Source of the DNA: an uncultured Collinsella sp.
Lineage (GTDB): Bacteria; Actinomycetota; Coriobacteriia; Coriobacteriales; Coriobacteriaceae
Reading direction: 5' to 3'
NCBI GenBank assembly: GCA_902469555.1
Contig: CABRDB010000077.1
Coordinates: forward strand, 1-38,823
Length of the DNA stretch: 38,823 nucleotides
Shown here: in pieces, positions 26,061-33,863 of the stretch
Position numbering within the stretch: the stretch's first letter is position 1
Layout: every line of letters starts with the position of its first letter
Program-made: the position numbers and the translations under genes
The notes under the pieces: model-generated
The model's database searches: none
Told to the model about the DNA's origin: nothing
What the model saw: only the letters and a program-made list of their open reading frames with translations

Positions 26061-26304
26061 GGTCCCCCTGGTTGCGATGTGCAAAATCGCGAGTATTCAG
26101 CACCAGTTCGGCCGTAGATGGTAGCTCGAGCGGCTGGCTTTGCCTTTTTGACAGTAGATAATCCACACGCTAAATAAAAATGAGGAATAAATATTTACTA
26201 AACGGACCCTTCGTCCTAAAAGTTCGTCTAATAATCGGCCGATTCTATGCGTCCGGAGGAGAAATTGCAGAATACTCCGATTTTTGCACGGCCCGAGGGG
26301 GACC
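26061..26304. mobile_element. 244-bp MITE-like element with imperfect 40-bp terminal inverted repeats
   Basis: The left arm 26061-26102 and right arm 26266-26304, compared on opposite strands, share GGTCCCCCT at the tips, then GTGCAAAA, TCG, GAGTATTC and GCA in the same order, with a 2-base and two 1-base gaps; about 33 of 42 positions match. The interior is clearly AT-rich (AATAAAAATGAGGAATAAAT around 26175) against high-GC flanks and holds no gene. No target duplication is obvious. It fills the gap between the XRE gene and asparaginase. The inner GTGCAAAA...GAGTA order recalls the arms of the 8479-8697 element. Confidence 0.55.
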
Positions 26305-26346
26305 ACCTGTCGTTTAAGGCTGCGATAAGTGGAGCTGCCTTAGGGA

Positions 26347-27360
26347 TTACGCCATCGGGATGCGGTCGTGGTTGACTTGGCTGTAGAACAGGCGCTGGAT
26401 TTCGGTGGCATCACGTGACTGGCCGAGTGCCCACATGGTCTTGGCCACGAGCGTCTCGGTGGTCATGTCGTCGCCGCGCAGAATGCCCGGATGATCGGCG
26501 TAAGCACGGCCGACCTCATAAACGCCCAGATCTAGGCCCTCTTCGGGGACCTGCGTGGTCATAACGACGGTTCGACCCGAATCGACCCAGCGGAAAATTG
26601 CCTCTTGGAACGAATCGCCGGACTCGCCAAACTCGGGAATACCGCCAATGCCAAAGGTCTCAAGGATTACAGCATCGTAGCTATCGGCAAGGGCGTCGAG
26701 GATGCCCGGGTTTACGCCGGGCGTAAGCTTGAGTACAAATACGCGCGGGTCGATGCTGTCGTAGAAACGCACCGGGTTTTCGCCCTGATGAGTGCCGTGG
26801 AGCCCGTTGCGCACGATGCGGTCGTTGCGGATGTAGGCAATGGGCGGATAGTTGACGCTAATGAACGCGTTAAAGCTCATGGTGCGCTGCTTGCGGGCTC
26901 GCGTGCCGGCAATGGCGACGCCGCCAAACACGATCGATACGTCGTGCGAGTGCTCGTCGAGCGCATAGAGCAGGCTCTGGTACAGGTTGAGTTTGGCATC
27001 AGTAAAAGGGTTGCCCATGGGCTTTTGCGAGCCGGTGAGCACGATGGGCTTGGGGCTGTCCTGAATCAGGTAGGAAAGCGCCGCCGCGGTGTAGCTCATG
27101 GTGTCGGTGCCGTGTAGAATCACGAAGCCGTCGTGGTCGGCATAACCCTCGACGATGACGTCGCGGATGCGCATCCAGTCGCCGGGACGCATGTTGGTGC
27201 TGTCGATGTTCATGGGCTGCACGACGTCGAGCTCGCAGAGCCCCGAGATCTCGGGGACGCTCTGGGCGAGCTCCTCACCGGTCAGGGCGGGGGAGAGGCC
27301 GTTGCCGTCCTCAGTCGATGCGATGGTGCCGCCCGTGGCGATGAGAAGGATGCGCTTCAT
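26347..27360 (-). CDS. ansA: Type I (cytoplasmic) L-asparaginase
   Basis: A 337-residue enzyme converting asparagine to aspartate and ammonia. The N-terminal TGGTIAS contains the nucleophilic threonine (T12) and HGTDTMSYTA (about 84-93) the second catalytic threonine-aspartate pair. GSQKPMGNPFTDAKLNL and the C-terminal half also fit the AnsA family. There is no signal peptide, matching the low-affinity cytoplasmic type. The ATG at 27360 has AGGAA eight bases upstream; the upstream in-frame start at 27432 has none. Single gene, divergent from guaA. A possible minus-strand promoter is TTGAAC, 18 bases, CAATAC around 27410-27440. No clear terminator is seen. Confidence 0.95.
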   Translation of the reverse strand: MKRILLIATGGTIASTEDGNGLSPALTGEELAQSVPEISGLCELDVVQPMNIDSTNMRPGDWMRIRDVIVEGYADHDGFVILHGTDTMSYTAAALSYLIQDSPKPIVLTGSQKPMGNPFTDAKLNLYQSLLYALDEHSHDVSIVFGGVAIAGTRARKQRTMSFNAFISVNYPPIAYIRNDRIVRNGLHGTHQGENPVRFYDSIDPRVFVLKLTPGVNPGILDALADSYDAVILETFGIGGIPEFGESGDSFQEAIFRWVDSGRTVVMTTQVPEEGLDLGVYEVGRAYADHPGILRGDDMTTETLVAKTMWALGQSRDATEIQRLFYSQVNHDRIPMA

Positions 27361-27627
27361 GCTGGTATTCCTATCGTATTTGCCGCCGTAGAGGCGGAGC
27401 CGTTCGGCAGTATTGTGGCACAGGGCGTCCAATGTTCAAACGTATTACATCATCTGTAACGTCTGGTAACACTTCAATTGCCGTCAAATAGGGGCCCTGG
27501 TCGTGCGTTTGCCGTGCGCTGATGGCTGCGAGGGGCGAGAAACCCCATATAACGTGTACACTATGAAGGCTATTTTCGTTCATTCACGCGGGTGGGCACC
27601 GGCTCCCCGCCAACAAGAGGGGGAACC

Positions 27628-29226
27628 ATGGATCAAAAGGCTTCCGCAAAGGTCCTCGTACTCGACTTTGGTGCGCAGTACGGTCAGCTCATTGCCCGTC
27701 GCGTCCGCGACCTCAACGTGTATTCCGAGATTGTCCCCTGCGACATCTCGGCCGACGAGATTCGCGAGATGAACGCCTCTGCGCTCATCCTTTCCGGCGG
27801 TCCGGCTTCCGTGTATGCCGAGGACGCTCCGTCTATCGATCCCGCCATCTTTGACCTGGGCCTTCCCGTCCTGGGCTTCTGCTACGGCCATCAGATCACG
27901 GCCGTGACGCTCGGCGGCAAGGTCGGCCACTCCGAGGTGGGCGAGTACGGCCGCGCCACCATCACGCGCACGGCCGGCGCCAAGCTCTTTAACTCCACGC
28001 CCATGGAGCAGACCGTGTGGATGAGCCACCGCGACGCCGTTTCCGAGGTGCCCGAGGGCTTTACCGTTACCGCCAGCACTGACGTGTGCCCGGTTGCTGC
28101 CATGGAGTGCGTCGAGCGCAAGATTTTCACCACGCAGTTCCACCCCGAGGTCAAGCACTCCGAGTACGGTCAGCAGCTGCTGAGCAACTTCCTGTTTGAG
28201 ATCTGCGGCCTGGAGCCCAACTGGAGTATGGACAACCTGGTCGAGACCATGACGGCCGAGTTCCGCGAGAAGGTCGGCGACGACCGCGTGATTCTGGCCC
28301 TGTCCGGTGGCGTCGACTCCTCCGTCGTGGCTGCGCTGGGCGCTCGCGCCGTGGGCAAGCAGATGACCTGCGTGTTCATCAACCACGGTCTGCTGCGCAA
28401 GGGCGAGCCCGAGCAGGTGGAGGAGGTCTTCACCAAGCAGTTCGATGTCGACTTTATCCACGTCCACGCCGAGGACCGCTATGCCGAGCTTCTGGCCGGC
28501 GTGACCGAGCCCGAGGAGAAGCGCCGCATCATCGGTACGCAGTTCTGGAAAGAGTTCTTCGCCGTGGCGCAGCAGCTTGAGACCGATGGCAAGCCGGTCA
28601 AGTACCTGGCTCAGGGTACCATCTACCCCGACATCATCGAGTCCGGCGCTCGCAAGACGGGCGGCAAGACGGCCACCATCAAGAGCCACCACAACCTGAT
28701 CCCGTTCCCCGAGGGCGTGCACTTCGACCTTATCGAGCCGCTCGACCACTTCTTTAAGGACGAGGTCCGCGCACTTGGTCTGGCGCTTGGCCTGCCGGGT
28801 CACATCGTGTTCCGTCAGCCTTTCCCGGGCCCGGGTCTGGCCATCCGCATCATCGGCGCGGTCGACAAGGAAAAGCTCGAGATCCTCAAGAACGCCGACG
28901 CCATCGTGCGCGAGGAGCTCGACGCCTACAACCAGCGCCTGTTTGAGCAGACCGGTGAGCGCAACTCCGAGCACAGCTGCTGGCAGTATTTTGCGGTCCT
29001 GCCCGACATTAAGTCCGTCGGCGTTATGGGCGACGAGCGCACCTATCAGCGCCCGATCATCCTGCGTGCCGTCGAGTCCAGCGATGCCATGACCGCCGAC
29101 TGGGCCAAACTGCCCTACGACGTGCTGGCCCGCATCTCCGGCCGCATCGTTGCCGAGGTTCCCGGCGCCAACCGCGTGTGCTACGACATCACGTCCAAGC
29201 CGCCCGCGACGATCGAGTGGGAGTAG
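27628..29226 (+). CDS. guaA: GMP synthase (glutamine-hydrolysing)
   Basis: A 532-residue enzyme converting XMP to GMP. The N-terminal class I glutamine amidotransferase domain has nucleophile C85 (GFCYGHQI) and H172/E174 (FHPEV). The ATP-pyrophosphatase domain starts near 205 with the PP-loop SGGVDSS (226-232). The C-terminal dimerisation domain ends with the highly conserved PPATIEWE. The ATG at 27628 is preceded by AGAGGGGGA. The upstream 268-bp divergent region shows no purine riboswitch that I could recognise. Its 3' end is a common insertion point for genomic islands with tyrosine integrases, and an integrase module lies downstream here. The gene is intact. Confidence 0.97.
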   Translation: MDQKASAKVLVLDFGAQYGQLIARRVRDLNVYSEIVPCDISADEIREMNASALILSGGPASVYAEDAPSIDPAIFDLGLPVLGFCYGHQITAVTLGGKVGHSEVGEYGRATITRTAGAKLFNSTPMEQTVWMSHRDAVSEVPEGFTVTASTDVCPVAAMECVERKIFTTQFHPEVKHSEYGQQLLSNFLFEICGLEPNWSMDNLVETMTAEFREKVGDDRVILALSGGVDSSVVAALGARAVGKQMTCVFINHGLLRKGEPEQVEEVFTKQFDVDFIHVHAEDRYAELLAGVTEPEEKRRIIGTQFWKEFFAVAQQLETDGKPVKYLAQGTIYPDIIESGARKTGGKTATIKSHHNLIPFPEGVHFDLIEPLDHFFKDEVRALGLALGLPGHIVFRQPFPGPGLAIRIIGAVDKEKLEILKNADAIVREELDAYNQRLFEQTGERNSEHSCWQYFAVLPDIKSVGVMGDERTYQRPIILRAVESSDAMTADWAKLPYDVLARISGRIVAEVPGANRVCYDITSKPPATIEWE

Positions 29227-29228
29227 GC
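29212..29228 (+). other. Probable island attachment site (attL) at the guaA 3' end
   Basis: ATCGAGTGGGAGTAGGC spans the last codons of guaA. The guaA 3' end is a documented integration site; an integrase and excisionase follow within 1.5 kb. The matching attR should be a second copy of this sequence beyond the window. The core GGGAGTA recurs in the repeat tract at 29384-29757. Confidence 0.5.
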
Positions 29229-29340
29229 TGATAGGGTTCTGACCTGCATTTTTGAGTGCCGCACTGTGCCGCTGAGTTTCGTTTCGTACGAGAGTCATGG
29301 CAAAGCCGCCAGCGATGTTGGTGAGTAAATACGATAACCG

Positions 29341-29377
29341 AGCCTCCGTTCCCGCGTTGGGACGGAGGCTTTTTCTT
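29341..29377 (+). terminator. guaA: Intrinsic terminator of guaA
   Basis: AGCCTCCGT...ACGGAGGCT stem (29341-29349 with 29362-29370, extended with one bulge) followed by TTTTTCTTT. Confidence 0.9.
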
Positions 29378-29383
29378 TGTCGT

Positions 29384-29757
29384 TTTACTCCCTTTCACCT
29401 GCGATTTCGCAATTTACTCCCCCGTGTTTCAAGACGGCAAGGCACGGTGCGGCATTCGGAGGAACGGGAGTAAGGATTCATCCCAAGTGAGTAGACGCGC
29501 GATTTTTGTCTCCGAGAGCCAAACGGGGCCGTTTCGGGGCCTGTGAAACTCAAATCGAACTCAATAGGCTTTTCGGCGGTCTTCTCACAGCGTTTTCCCA
29601 GGTGGTTAATGGGGAGTAAAGAATCTCGCCGCCTCAATGAAAACGGGAGTAACCAGGGGAAATGCCGCGGCGTACTGCCGCGTGCCGCCGTGTAAGCCAC
29701 CGCGTCATTTACTCCCCAGGTGCGCCGGAAATGCCTTGGCATGCAATGGGGAGTAAA
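29384..29757. repeat. Seven-copy GGGAGTAA motif tract
   Basis: Exact GGGAGTAAA lies at 29384-29392 (minus), 29413-29421 (minus), 29612-29620 (plus), 29708-29716 (minus) and 29749-29757 (plus). GGGAGTAAG is at 29466-29474 and GGGAGTAAC at 29645-29653 (both plus). Looser copies GTGAGTAAA and GTGAGTAGA lie near 29319 and 29486. The tract has no convincing gene and fills the 618-bp gap between guaA and the XRE gene. It could hold integrase or excisionase binding sites, copies of an attachment core, or sites for another DNA-binding protein. Confidence 0.75.
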
Positions 29758-29844
29758 AACTCAGCTTACGCAGGCCCGAGCGGCGCTCGCCGCCTGGTCC
29801 ACCGTCCTGATTCGGTTGCGTTGATCGCGAAATGCGGAGAGCCG

Positions 29845-30258
29845 CTACAGCGAGGCTTTCCAGTCCTCGTATTCGTCGGCGTCGATCTTGCCGTTTTCGA
29901 GCTGCGCGCGCTTCTCTGCCCACAGTTCGATCGCCATCGCGGCTTTGGGCGCGTGCGGCGCCTTGGGGTTCAGGGAGAGGCCCGTGCCGTCGGCTGCGGG
30001 CACGATGCCGAAGGAGTCCTCGAGCCGCACGAGCAGCGACATGAGGTCGCCCGCAGTCTCGACGCCGTAATCCTTGAGGGCGTTGACGGACACGCCGAGC
30101 GCCGCGGAGATGGACTCGAGCAGCTCGGGCTTCACGGCGCGGATGCCGCTCTCGTAGTGGCGCACGGCCCCCTCGGTCAGGCCGACCGCCTCGGCGAGCT
30201 GCGCCTGCGTCATGCCGCGCGACTTGCGGTACCGCCTTATGTTCTCGCCTACGGACAT
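29845..30258 (-). CDS. XRE-family repressor of the integrase module
   Basis: 137 residues: an N-terminal Cro/C1-type HTH (about 3-58: ENIRRYRKSRGMTQAQLAEAVGLTEGAVRHYESGIRAVKPELLESISAALGV) followed by an acidic C-terminal region ending GKIDADEYEDWKASL. The ATG at 30258 has AGGAGG six bases upstream; the frame's earlier start at 30318 lies in the control region. It is divergent to the excisionase-integrase genes, with paired GTAC sites between. It is probably the element's maintenance repressor, like a phage C1 protein. Confidence 0.9.
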   Translation of the reverse strand: MSVGENIRRYRKSRGMTQAQLAEAVGLTEGAVRHYESGIRAVKPELLESISAALGVSVNALKDYGVETAGDLMSLLVRLEDSFGIVPAADGTGLSLNPKAPHAPKAAMAIELWAEKRAQLENGKIDADEYEDWKASL

Positions 30259-30279
30259 GAGCCCTCCTCCTGGAATTAC

Positions 30280-30379
30280 GTACCAGCACATCTTATCAGC
30301 GTACGCAAATGTACGCAATTCTATTGACAGTACAGATATGTACGTTTACTCTGAATCTGTGAACCGTACGTATCCGTAC
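30280..30379. promoter_or_regulatory. Phage-like divergent control region with paired GTAC operators
   Basis: Three pairs of GTAC occur at exactly 10-bp steps: 30301/30311, 30330/30340 and 30366/30376, mostly extended to GTACG; a single GTAC lies at 30280. Rightward promoter: TTGACA (30324-30329), 17 bases, TACTCT (30347-30352), with pair two in the spacer. Leftward promoter on the minus strand: TTGCGT (30318-30313), 17 bases, TAAGAT (30295-30290), with pair one in the spacer. Pair three lies just upstream of the excisionase ribosome site. The likely binder is the adjacent XRE protein. Confidence 0.75.
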
Positions 30380-30398
30380 GCCATTGATTGGAGGAGCC

Positions 30399-30602
30399 AT
30401 GGACGAGAAGGTGGCGAAGACGCCGAGGCCGCACATGCTGGACGCCGACGAGGTCGCGGAGCTGCTGAGGATCAAGAAAGGCAGCGCCTACGAGGTGATC
30501 AGGAAGATAAACGCCGAGCAGGAGGCGCGCGGGCGCGTGGTCATCCGCGGGCGCGTTCGAAGCGACGTCTTCGACGCCCTGTACTTCCCGGAGGTGGACT
30601 GA
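30399..30602 (+). CDS. Excisionase-like helix-turn-helix protein
   Basis: 67 residues with a winged-helix/MerR-like DNA-binding pattern: MLDADEVAELLRIKKGSAYEVIRKINAEQEARG, the layout of Xis and related recombination directionality factors. The ATG at 30399 follows GGAGGAG closely (spacing about four bases). It ends one base before the integrase gene, so the two form an operon from the rightward promoter. It probably controls the direction of integrase action; a purely regulatory role is possible. Confidence 0.82.
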   Translation: MDEKVAKTPRPHMLDADEVAELLRIKKGSAYEVIRKINAEQEARGRVVIRGRVRSDVFDALYFPEVD

Positions 30603-30603
30603 C

Positions 30604-31674
30604 ATGCCCGTGTACAAGGACGACGGCAACGGCACGTTCTACGTGCAGTGCTACTACCGCGACGCCCGCGGCTCGAAGCGCCACAAGACGAAGCGCGGCT
30701 TCTCCTCCGAGGTGGAGGCCGCAGTGTGGGAGAGCCAGTTCAAGAGCCTTAACGGCGGGGCCATGGACATGACGTTCTCCGAGTTCGTCGAGGTGTACGC
30801 CTCCGAGGTGAAGCCGCGCATACGCGAGCACACGTGGATCACCAAGGAGTACATCATCAACGACAAGCTCGTGCCGTTCTTCGGGGACATGCGCATGTGC
30901 GACGTGAGGCCGATCGACGTCATCAGGTGGCAAAACGAGCTCACCGAGCACCGGGACGCCGACGGGAAGCCCTGGGCACCGACGTACCTGCGCACAGTGA
31001 ACAACCAGCTCAACGCCATCTTCAACCACGCCGAGCGCTACTACGGCCTCAGCGACAACCCGGTGCGCAGGGTCGACAAGATAGGCTCGAAGAAGGGCGG
31101 CGAGATGCAGTTCTGGACCAAGGACGAGTACCTGAGGTTCAGCGAGGCCGTCATGGACAAGCCTCTCTCATTCCACGCCTTCGAGCTGCTTTACTGGACG
31201 GGCATACGCTGCGGCGAGCTCCTGGCGCTCACGCCGTCCGACTTCATGCTGGAGAGCTCGCGGCTGCGCATCAACAAGTCGTACCAGAGCCTCAACGGCG
31301 TTGACACCGTGACCGACCCCAAGACGCCCAAGTCCGTGCGCACGATCGTCATGCCCGCCTTCCTGCGCGACGAGATGGCGGACTTCATCGAGATGCGCGA
31401 CGACGTCGCCCCCGACGAGCGCCTGTTCGCCGTGACCAAGCACTTCCTGGCCCACGAGATGGAGCGCGGGTGCAAGGCGTCGGGCGTGAAGCGCATCCGC
31501 ATACACGACATACGCCACAGCCATGTGAGCCTGCTGATAGAGATGGGCTTCTCCGCGCTGGCCATCGCCGAGCGCATGGGCCACGAGGCGGTGGACATCA
31601 CCTACCGCTACGCGCACCTGTTCCCCACGAAGCAGGACGAGATGGCCGCCGCGCTCGACGGGGCGAGGGGGTAA
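30604..31674 (+). CDS. int: Tyrosine-type site-specific integrase
   Basis: 356 residues. An N-terminal arm-type DNA-binding domain (1-50, VQCYYRDARGSKRHKTKRGF) is followed by a SAM-like core-binding domain (about 55-150) and the catalytic domain. Catalytic residues are R202 (TGIRCGE), K240 or K243 (TDPKTPKSVRT), H301 and R304 (HDIRHSH), H327 (MGHEAVD) and Y336 (YRYAHLF). All are present, so it is probably active. The ATG at 30604 has GGAGG nine bases upstream. It is the closest integrase to the guaA 3' end, the presumed attachment site, and is read away from guaA. Confidence 0.95.
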   Translation: MPVYKDDGNGTFYVQCYYRDARGSKRHKTKRGFSSEVEAAVWESQFKSLNGGAMDMTFSEFVEVYASEVKPRIREHTWITKEYIINDKLVPFFGDMRMCDVRPIDVIRWQNELTEHRDADGKPWAPTYLRTVNNQLNAIFNHAERYYGLSDNPVRRVDKIGSKKGGEMQFWTKDEYLRFSEAVMDKPLSFHAFELLYWTGIRCGELLALTPSDFMLESSRLRINKSYQSLNGVDTVTDPKTPKSVRTIVMPAFLRDEMADFIEMRDDVAPDERLFAVTKHFLAHEMERGCKASGVKRIRIHDIRHSHVSLLIEMGFSALAIAERMGHEAVDITYRYAHLFPTKQDEMAAALDGARG

Positions 31675-31679
31675 GAAGG

Positions 31680-32105
31680 ATGCCGTGCGAGAACAGCGCC
31701 CGCAAGCGCAGCAAGACGATGGCGTTCCGCTGCACGCCCGAGGAGCGCAAGCTCATATGCGAGATGGCAGCCTGGAGCGGCATGAACAGGCAGGACTACA
31801 TCATCGCCAAGCTCACCGATACCCAGGTCGAGGTGAGGCCCTCCGTGAGCGTGCAGAAGGCACTGAGGGACTCGATGGCGGAATTGGCCAAGGAGGTGCG
31901 GCTGGCGGCCTCCTACGGCGAGCTGAGCGAGTCCCTGCAACAGAGAATTGAGCACGTGATGAGGTTCTTCCTAGCGCTCGGCGAGCCTGTTGACGCGCCG
32001 ACGGAAGAGACATCGCCACGAACTACGTTTTTGGAAGAGCCGGTTCCATCCGTCATCGATGCGGGTTCCGACACCGCAAGCATCTTCGAGATGGGACGCA
32101 GGTAG
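31680..32105 (+). CDS. MobC-like mobilisation accessory protein (ribbon-helix-helix)
   Basis: 141 residues. The N-terminal KTMAFRCTPEERKLICEMAAWSGMNRQDYIIAKLT has the basic strand plus two-helix pattern of ribbon-helix-helix proteins in MobC and relaxosome accessory families; the middle is helical and the tail is disordered. The ATG at 31680 has AAGAAGG just upstream, 5 bp after the integrase stop, so the gene is in the integrase operon. No relaxase gene is within the window, so transfer genes, if any, are elsewhere or lost. It could instead be a simple regulator of the element. Confidence 0.65.
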   Translation: MPCENSARKRSKTMAFRCTPEERKLICEMAAWSGMNRQDYIIAKLTDTQVEVRPSVSVQKALRDSMAELAKEVRLAASYGELSESLQQRIEHVMRFFLALGEPVDAPTEETSPRTTFLEEPVPSVIDAGSDTASIFEMGRR

Positions 32106-32108
32106 GGC

Positions 32109-33812
32109 CTAGCGCCAGACCTCCAACGCCTTGTCCGCAAGCCATTCGGCGCGATCGGCGATATCGCCCTCGTTCCAAGACTCCTTCTCTAGGGCATCGG
32201 CCATGGTCGCAAGGCCGGCGGCGCAGAGGGCCAAGCCGTCCTTGTATCCCTTTCCCTGCTTCTTGGTGGTCCAATCGGCATCGCGGATGGAGGCGTTGAG
32301 CGAATGCGTGATGATGGCGAGGTTGCCGAGCGTGAGGAGCTTCCGGTCCCTTCGCGTGGCAGCCTCATCGTCGAGGGCTCCCCATTTGTTTCGCCACTTC
32401 TTGGGCATCATGTGCTCGAGGGTGTACTGGTTGAACCCGAGCAGGGCCGTGCTGCTCATGCCTGGGCGAATGGCGCTTTCCAGCAGATAGAGGACGCCCT
32501 TGGACTGGAGGTTGTACAGACACGATTCCTCGAATGCCGCTCGAACCTCGGCGTCGCCGGGCATGTACGTCGTCGCCTCGTCATTGGCTTCGAGAGCCTT
32601 CCTCAGCGCCTCCGCGTCCTTCACCCCGTTCAGGATCAGCGAGGTGAACAGCCTGTTGTAGTTCTTCGTGGTCGCCTGAACCAGCGTTCGGCGGACGATG
32701 TAGGTCTCAAGCAGGGCGAAGACCTCGGATTCCTCGCCCGAAGACTCCGCGTTCTTGCGAACGTAGAGCACGTACGGGATGAGCGTCGAGTTCTTGAGGC
32801 CGAATATGAGCACGTTCAGGCGCTCGATGCCGGGGGCGGAGGGGATGTCCGCGTCGCAGCAGCTTGGGTCAAACGTGGACTCGAACACCTTGGCATACGC
32901 CTTCATGCTGCTGAGGATCTCGTCCTTGTCTCCGTTGCAGTACCTGCCGATGAAGTCCTTGTAGGACTGGAAGAGGTTCGAAGTACGCGAATAGAAGAGC
33001 TTGTCCTCGGTCGTGACGCCACGCCTCTTGTCCTGAACCAGGATCTGGAGGAACGCGTCGAAGAAGAGGTCGACGAGCGTGCGCTTGATGCGCCCGGTAA
33101 CGATCTCCTGCTCCCAATACTCCCTCTTCTCAGCCGTGGGCTCGAAGACGTCTTCCCAGCACTCCTTGAACGCCTGCTCGTTCTCGCGGTTGAAGAAGTA
33201 GTTCTTAAGGAGCTCCGCCGTCGTCAGGCGCACCCCGAGCGAGTTGATGGTGTCGAATATCTGCTGCTCGTCCTCGCCCTCGGTAAGATCGATGCAGACG
33301 AACTGGACGTTCGACTTGATCGTGTTCCTGTCGACCTTCTCCGGGTCGATATTCTTGAGGAAGTAGTTGTAGGCAAGGACGATGGCCGAGGAGCCCTCGA
33401 GGGGTTCGCAGCCCGTGGCGCTGACGACCTTTTCGAAATCCTGCCGGTCGTACTTGCCGTGCCGCAAGGCGACATCGCCGGTCTCCAGGACGAAATCTCG
33501 CTCAAACAAATTGTTGGTGCCGTTTTTTGCACAGAGTGCCTTGAAGAAGATGACCATGGTCGTGAGTCGCTGCTGGCCGTCGATGACGGTGCGAACCTCG
33601 GAGACCTCGGACCAGGTGTTGCCGGAGGAGGCCTGCTTCAGGATGATGGAGCCCAGGAAATAGGGCCGCTTCGAGGCCGTGACGAACTCCATGTCGCCGA
33701 GGAAACGCTCCCATTGCTCTTCTCCCCAGACGTACGCCCTTTGGTAAAAAGGTATTTCGAGCAGGCGCGATCCGTTGAACACGCCGCTTATCGTTGCTTT
33801 TCCTGCATCCAT
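32109..33812 (-). CDS. DUF262/DUF1524 protein, GmrSD-like modified-DNA restriction enzyme
   Basis: 567 residues. The N-terminal DUF262 domain shows IPFYQRAYVW (20-29), YFLGSIIL and the ParB/sulfiredoxin-type DGQQR (78-82), followed by FDTINSLGVRLTTAELLKNY typical of the family. The C-terminal DUF1524 nuclease domain has EHMMP with H467 and LTLGNLAII with N497, matching the His-Me finger pattern. In GmrSD and relatives the first domain hydrolyses nucleotide and the second cuts DNA carrying modified cytosines. Both domains are in one chain here, as in single-chain GmrSD. The ATG at 33812 has only a weak AGGG upstream. Fourth gene after mod, res and the DUF4238 gene (51-bp gap). Its stop faces that of the MobC-like gene 3 bp away. 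Confidence 0.88.
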   Translation of the reverse strand: MDAGKATISGVFNGSRLLEIPFYQRAYVWGEEQWERFLGDMEFVTASKRPYFLGSIILKQASSGNTWSEVSEVRTVIDGQQRLTTMVIFFKALCAKNGTNNLFERDFVLETGDVALRHGKYDRQDFEKVVSATGCEPLEGSSAIVLAYNYFLKNIDPEKVDRNTIKSNVQFVCIDLTEGEDEQQIFDTINSLGVRLTTAELLKNYFFNRENEQAFKECWEDVFEPTAEKREYWEQEIVTGRIKRTLVDLFFDAFLQILVQDKRRGVTTEDKLFYSRTSNLFQSYKDFIGRYCNGDKDEILSSMKAYAKVFESTFDPSCCDADIPSAPGIERLNVLIFGLKNSTLIPYVLYVRKNAESSGEESEVFALLETYIVRRTLVQATTKNYNRLFTSLILNGVKDAEALRKALEANDEATTYMPGDAEVRAAFEESCLYNLQSKGVLYLLESAIRPGMSSTALLGFNQYTLEHMMPKKWRNKWGALDDEAATRRDRKLLTLGNLAIITHSLNASIRDADWTTKKQGKGYKDGLALCAAGLATMADALEKESWNEGDIADRAEWLADKALEVWR

Positions 33813-33863
33813 CCTTAAAGCCCTATCTATCCTTTGCGGTTATTGCTGGCGGGGTCAATTTTA

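Noticed and set aside
27361..27627. Possible purine riboswitch upstream of guaA
   Set aside because: No matching three-way junction with conserved loop sequences could be seen; only a short TTACA/TGTAA inverted repeat near 27444-27458.
27580..29298. 572-codon minus-strand frame
   Set aside because: Antisense shadow of guaA.
29395..29742. 115-codon minus-strand frame in the GGGAGTAA tract
   Set aside because: No ribosome site and no recognisable domain; its repeated residues come from the repeated DNA motif.
29384..29757. CRISPR-like array
   Set aside because: The repeated unit is only 8-9 bp, occurs in both orientations with irregular spacing, and no cas genes are present.
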